Below, one piece after another: positions 5,994 through 8,658 of a stretch of 8,658 nt of DNA. This DNA is from Actinomycetota bacterium. GTDB lineage: Bacteria > Actinomycetota > Acidimicrobiia > Acidimicrobiales > Poriferisodaliceae. How positions within the stretch are numbered: the stretch's first letter is position 1; the number at the start of each line of letters is the position of its first letter. The translations under genes were made by a program, and so were the position numbers. Under the pieces are notes generated by a model that worked only from the letters and a program-made list of their open reading frames with translations, did no database searches and was not told the DNA's origin. Location of the stretch: NCBI GenBank assembly GCA_002731665.1, contig PCCJ01000075.1:1-8658 (forward strand), in the 5' to 3' direction.

Positions 5994-7292
5994 TCAAGCC
6001 CATCTCTGTTGGCCTGGTTGACGAACATTTTTTCCGGAAGCACCCGGATTTATAGCGCTCTGACCAAAACGAGCGCGAATTTTATCTAGGGCTAACGCTA
6101 ATTTTTTCTGCTCAGTCACGCTGGATGCTAATTGGTTGGAGTCTGTCTGATCAAAATTCTCATAGTCAAGCCCAAGCTGCTCAGGCCCTTTAATTCCTAA
6201 ACCTGTCATGCGAATACCGATCAGTCGAACGCCATCGCTAAAGTCCACTTTGGCCATTAAGCCCAATACTTTGGCGCTTATTTGACCAGAAAGATCTGTA
6301 CCTTCACCGATACTTACCGAGCGGCTAACTAAAGAGAAATCAGCAAGACGTAATTTCAGTGAAATGGTTTTACCTACAAAACCTTTCGAACGCAATCGAG
6401 CTGCGACAGCATCACTTAGACTTATGATCTCAGATTTGAGAACTTCGTACTCTTGAACATCTACTTCAAATGTCCGCTCATGACTGATCGATTTAATAGG
6501 CCGCTTGATCTCAACTGAACGCGAATCGTTACCTTGAGCCAGCTTCGCTAAATGTTTTCCGTGAGCTACCCCAAGGACGGACACCAAAGAAGACACTGGA
6601 ACTTGAGCTAGATCGCCTATCGACAAGACGCCCAACGATTCTAGCTTTGTAAATGTCACTGCTCCAACACCCCAAAGAGCACGAACAGGGTGAGTATGCA
6701 AAAAAGATATTTCATCTGCTCCTTTAACGACTTTCACACCCAAGCCAGCCACCACGCCCGATTCTCTTATCTGTGGCTTAGCTGCTACCGACGCTAGTTT
6801 TGCCAAAAGCTTAGAACTTGCCACTCCGACAGAACAATCTAAGCCCACAGTCTCCCAAACATCATTTTTGATGCGCCAAGCAATGTTCTCCGAGGACCCA
6901 AAGAGCCTACGGGCATGCCGTACATCCAGGAAGGCTTCGTCGAGAGAAATCGTCTCGACGAATGGCGTTATGGAAAAAAAGACTTCATGAATTTCTTGAG
7001 ACGCTTCGACATATGTGGAAAAATCTGAACTTACAAAAATAGCTTCAGGGCAAAGTCGTTTCGCTTGCACGCTCGACATCGCCGACCGCACTCCCTTCAA
7101 GCGAGCTTCATAGCTAGCTGACGCAACGACACCGCGCTCGCTCGTGCCCCCTACAATTATCGGCCTACCAACCAATGAGGGGTTCCGTCGTCTTTCTACC
7201 TCTACATAGAAAGCGTCCATGTCGACGTGCAGAATCGGCAACGCTTCTAAATCTTCACCCATTGCCAAGCTTAGTTCAGAGTCGTTGAACAT
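5994..7292 (-). CDS. dinB: DNA polymerase IV (DinB), Y-family translesion polymerase
   Basis: Error-prone polymerase that extends past damaged or mismatched template. The 432 residues give the full Y-family layout: LHVDMDAFYVEVE (21-33) with catalytic Asp24, GRPIIVGG (42-49), the YEAR motif (61-64) in the fingers, SLDEAFLDV (116-124) with catalytic Asp118/Glu119, VGVASSKLLAKLASVAAKP (155-173, thumb side), a helix-hairpin-helix around LWGVGAVTFTKLESLG, and the little-finger domain to about 360. The steric-gate position is Tyr29, where E. coli DinB has Phe. QLGLDY near 372 resembles a beta-clamp binding motif; the tail after ARFG is presumably disordered. The start at ATG 7292 overlaps the Nudix gene by 17 nt; ATG 7262 (residue 11) is an alternative closer to the conserved core. 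No SOS box (GAACnnnnGTT type) was seen upstream. Confidence 0.96.
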   Translation of the reverse strand: MFNDSELSLAMGEDLEALPILHVDMDAFYVEVERRRNPSLVGRPIIVGGTSERGVVASASYEARLKGVRSAMSSVQAKRLCPEAIFVSSDFSTYVEASQEIHEVFFSITPFVETISLDEAFLDVRHARRLFGSSENIAWRIKNDVWETVGLDCSVGVASSKLLAKLASVAAKPQIRESGVVAGLGVKVVKGADEISFLHTHPVRALWGVGAVTFTKLESLGVLSIGDLAQVPVSSLVSVLGVAHGKHLAKLAQGNDSRSVEIKRPIKSISHERTFEVDVQEYEVLKSEIISLSDAVAARLRSKGFVGKTISLKLRLADFSLVSRSVSIGEGTDLSGQISAKVLGLMAKVDFSDGVRLIGIRMTGLGIKGPEQLGLDYENFDQTDSNQLASSVTEQKKLALALDKIRARFGQSAINPGASGKNVRQPGQQRWA

Positions 7293-7761
7293 CGAGGCTG
7301 TTTATATCTCTTCCATTCACACGGTAGGAGAACGCGTGACCTGGTTCGACTTTTGCACCAATGAATTCTAGCAGGGGCTGTGATAGCCATGGCTGCTGTC
7401 CGTTGAGTAAGCCCGGTAAATCTTTTGTATCAACCCACTCAGCCGCAATAACAATTCCATCTGGATCATCTATCACAATTTGGCCTTCTTGACCTTTGGC
7501 TAAATGAACCTCGACTTTAAGATCCCAGTCCATATCTGGAGCCTTCACGTTAACGGTATAAGCCAGAGCGCTCCAGCCTGTGACGACCAATCCAGTTTCT
7601 TCACGGACCTCTCGAGTAAGGCCCTCTATAACTGTTTCCCCATCATCAATGACTCCTCCTGGCGTACTCCAGTCCGTTCGTCCACCTCTACGCGAATTGT
7701 TGACCATTAATATATTGCTTCCCTGAAAAAGTATTCCTCCGCCCACAGACCAATTTCGCAC
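7276..7761 (-). CDS. Nudix hydrolase
   Basis: Cytoplasmic hydrolase of nucleoside-diphosphate-linked compounds. A full Nudix box is present in the 161 residues: G36-x5-E42-x7-R50-E51-V52-R53-E54-E55-T56-G57-L58, matching GX5EX7REUXEEXGU with all metal-binding glutamates. The preceding RTDWSTPGG (28-36) is the usual strand before the box. The box does not tell the substrate; oxidised nucleotides, ADP-ribose or dinucleotides are all possible. The end of the gene overlaps dinB by 17 nt, so it leads the operon and is probably cotranscribed with the translesion polymerase, consistent with a nucleotide-pool cleaning role (inference). The start is GTG at 7761-7759; a TAG closes the frame 21 nt upstream and no ATG is in frame, nor is there a Shine-Dalgarno, so a leaderless or near-leaderless transcript is possible. 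Confidence 0.9.
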   Translation of the reverse strand: MRNWSVGGGILFQGSNILMVNNSRRGGRTDWSTPGGVIDDGETVIEGLTREVREETGLVVTGWSALAYTVNVKAPDMDWDLKVEVHLAKGQEGQIVIDDPDGIVIAAEWVDTKDLPGLLNGQQPWLSQPLLEFIGAKVEPGHAFSYRVNGRDINSLDVQRL

Positions 7762-7807
7762 ATCATTAGTCTGCCACTAGTTGGTGCACTTTGGAAAGCA
7801 TTCACAT

Positions 7808-7811
7808 AGGG
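7808..7811 (+). promoter_or_regulatory. Ribosome binding site fixing the start of the small membrane protein
   Basis: AGGG eight nt before ATG 7820. It argues against the more upstream in-frame TTG at 7781, which has no such site and would leave only 19 bp to the divergent Nudix start. Confidence 0.6.
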
Positions 7812-7819
7812 TGACACAT

Positions 7820-8140
7820 ATGGAGTCTGATTCCATCCCACAAGACTTTGTGAACTTAGATGAGTTCGCGGCACCGACAGCTCTGCCTTCCGTCAGAGCG
7901 AGAATACTCGCATTCCTGGCAATAATAATTGCGTCATTCTGCGGCGGACTTCTGGGATTTTCGCTGACAAGTCTGCAATTCAATCCAGAAAATGAAATAT
8001 GGCTGCTGTTTGGCGGCATCATCGGATCGCTAGTAGCCGCTCCGGGCGTAGCGGTCGTAGTGGTGCTAGTCCTAAGAGCTATGGCCGAATGGAGTGATCA
8101 AGCTTCTGCGCGAACACGGTCCTCTAGAAGGAAAAAATAA
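7820..8140 (+). CDS. Small two-helix membrane protein, function unknown
   Basis: 106 residues with an acidic N-terminal cytoplasmic tail (1-24), two hydrophobic helices (about 27-50, rich in Ala/Ile/Gly with FCGGLLGF, and about 60-86, with FGGIIGSLVAA), then AMAEW and a very basic C-terminal tail (RTRSSRRKK). Both tails are predicted inside by charge. I do not recognise a named family, though similar unnamed proteins occur in Actinomycetota. It is the first plus-strand gene after the divergent switch and is followed with zero spacing by the inositol-monophosphatase gene, whose ribosome site lies within its last codons, so the two are cotranscribed. ATG 7820 is preferred over TTG 7781 because of AGGG eight nt upstream. 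Confidence 0.75.
   Translation: MESDSIPQDFVNLDEFAAPTALPSVRARILAFLAIIIASFCGGLLGFSLTSLQFNPENEIWLLFGGIIGSLVAAPGVAVVVVLVLRAMAEWSDQASARTRSSRRKK
8128..8132 (+). promoter_or_regulatory. Ribosome binding site of the inositol-monophosphatase gene
   Basis: AAGGA inside the final codons of the preceding gene, eight nt before GTG 8141. It decides the GTG start directly after the TAA. Confidence 0.65.
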
Positions 8141-8658
8141 GTGAGACCTACTAGACACGCAGATCACCTACTTGATGATCTTCTTGATATAGCCAAGACT
8201 CTTGCGCTCAAGGCTGTAGATCGCCACCAGCAAGGCTCTCTAGGCACTATCTCAAAAAAATCCACTCAAACCGACCCGGTCACCCAGGTTGACACTGACT
8301 CTGAACGCTTGATAGTCGATGCTCTCAGGTCCGAAAGGCCCGATGACGGAATTCTTGGAGAGGAAGGAACTCAGCTACTGGGAAAGTCTGGTTTTGTTTG
8401 GGTCATCGACCCACTAGACGGCACAGTTAACTACTTGTACGGAATTCCAAGTCATGCAGTTTCTATTGCAGTTGTGTATGAGGGGAAACCCATAGTTGGA
8501 GTCGTCCATGATTCGGCGCTCGATAATGTCTACAGCGCCCGACTCGGTGGTGGAGCATTTTGCAATGGACAACCCATTACTGTCACCAGCGAAACAAGAT
8601 TGTCTCACACTTTGCTTGGAACTGGTTTTTCTTATGATCCCAAAGAGAGACTAAAACA
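8141..8658 (+). CDS. Inositol-monophosphatase-family phosphatase (5' part, runs off right edge)
   Basis: Mg-dependent sugar/inositol phosphatase; family members act on inositol-1-phosphate, fructose-1,6-bisphosphate, histidinol phosphate or PAP. The 172 complete codons show the metal-site elements in order: DPVTQVDTDSE (45-55), GEEG (73-76, Glu74), and the signature WVIDPLDGTVNYLYGIP (87-103) with Asp90, Asp93 and Thr95. GVVHDSALDNVYSARLGGGAF (119-139 region) follows as in the family. The second metal-binding signature near the C terminus is outside the window. In actinobacteria such enzymes feed phosphatidylinositol or related inositol products, but paralogues are many, so no gene symbol is given. 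The start is GTG 8141, immediately after the TAA of the membrane-protein gene, with AAGGA eight nt upstream. Confidence 0.93.
   Translation, partial: MRPTRHADHLLDDLLDIAKTLALKAVDRHQQGSLGTISKKSTQTDPVTQVDTDSERLIVDALRSERPDDGILGEEGTQLLGKSGFVWVIDPLDGTVNYLYGIPSHAVSIAVVYEGKPIVGVVHDSALDNVYSARLGGGAFCNGQPITVTSETRLSHTLLGTGFSYDPKERLK

Noticed and set aside
7762..7840. SOS box controlling the Nudix-dinB pair
   Set aside because: No GAACnnnnGTT-type sequence was found by eye in the upstream region.
7777..8022. 81-codon minus-strand open frame upstream of the Nudix gene
   Set aside because: Antisense to the two-helix membrane protein, whose hydrophobic pattern, ribosome site and coupling to the next gene are convincing.
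8414..8608. 64-codon minus-strand open frame
   Set aside because: Antisense to the inositol-monophosphatase signature region.

Overview
The window looks like chromosomal DNA of a free-living actinobacterium (Actinomycetota) of only moderate G+C, judged by eye at somewhat under 50 %. The evidence is a DUF3040 membrane protein (a family essentially confined to Actinomycetota), an actinobacterial-type small lipoate-ligase-like protein, an actinobacterial-style ROK kinase, heavy use of GTG starts, and the gene order mraZ-rsmH-ftsL-ftsI. RsmH carries a CxC...CxC insert and MraZ has an Acidimicrobiia-like flavour, so a planktonic Acidimicrobiia-type lineage is my first guess, but this is a weak inference. 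No rRNA, tRNA, CRISPR array, insertion sequence or phage gene was seen.

Layout. Positions 1-2888 (minus strand) hold the start of the division and cell wall (dcw) cluster: mraZ, rsmH, a divergent ftsL and the first 331 codons of ftsI, packed with 4-8 nt overlaps or a 5-nt gap. The 228-bp gap upstream (2889-3116) carries a good promoter (-35 TTGTGG, 17-bp spacer, -10 GATACT) overlapped by a set of GTGG-type repeats in 10-bp register, which is the expected MraZ autoregulatory box.

Positions 3117-7761 are a long minus-strand run, read in the order Nudix hydrolase, dinB (DNA polymerase IV), DUF3040 membrane protein, ROK sugar kinase, an unrecognised 98-residue Trp-rich protein, an HNH nuclease and a lipoate-ligase-like protein. 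Most neighbours overlap or nearly touch, so they fall into one or two operons; the gap before DUF3040 (72 bp) is the likeliest internal break.

At 7762-7819 the direction switches. On the plus strand a small two-helix membrane protein (7820-8140) is followed, with no spacer, by an inositol-monophosphatase-family gene that runs off the right edge.

Functionally this is mostly housekeeping: septal wall synthesis and its regulator, ribosome methylation, nucleotide-pool sanitation next to translesion synthesis, and sugar phosphate metabolism. The least explained part is the tightly packed trio of 98-aa protein, HNH nuclease and lipoate-ligase-like protein. I found no convincing defence, mobile or otherwise wholly new system.
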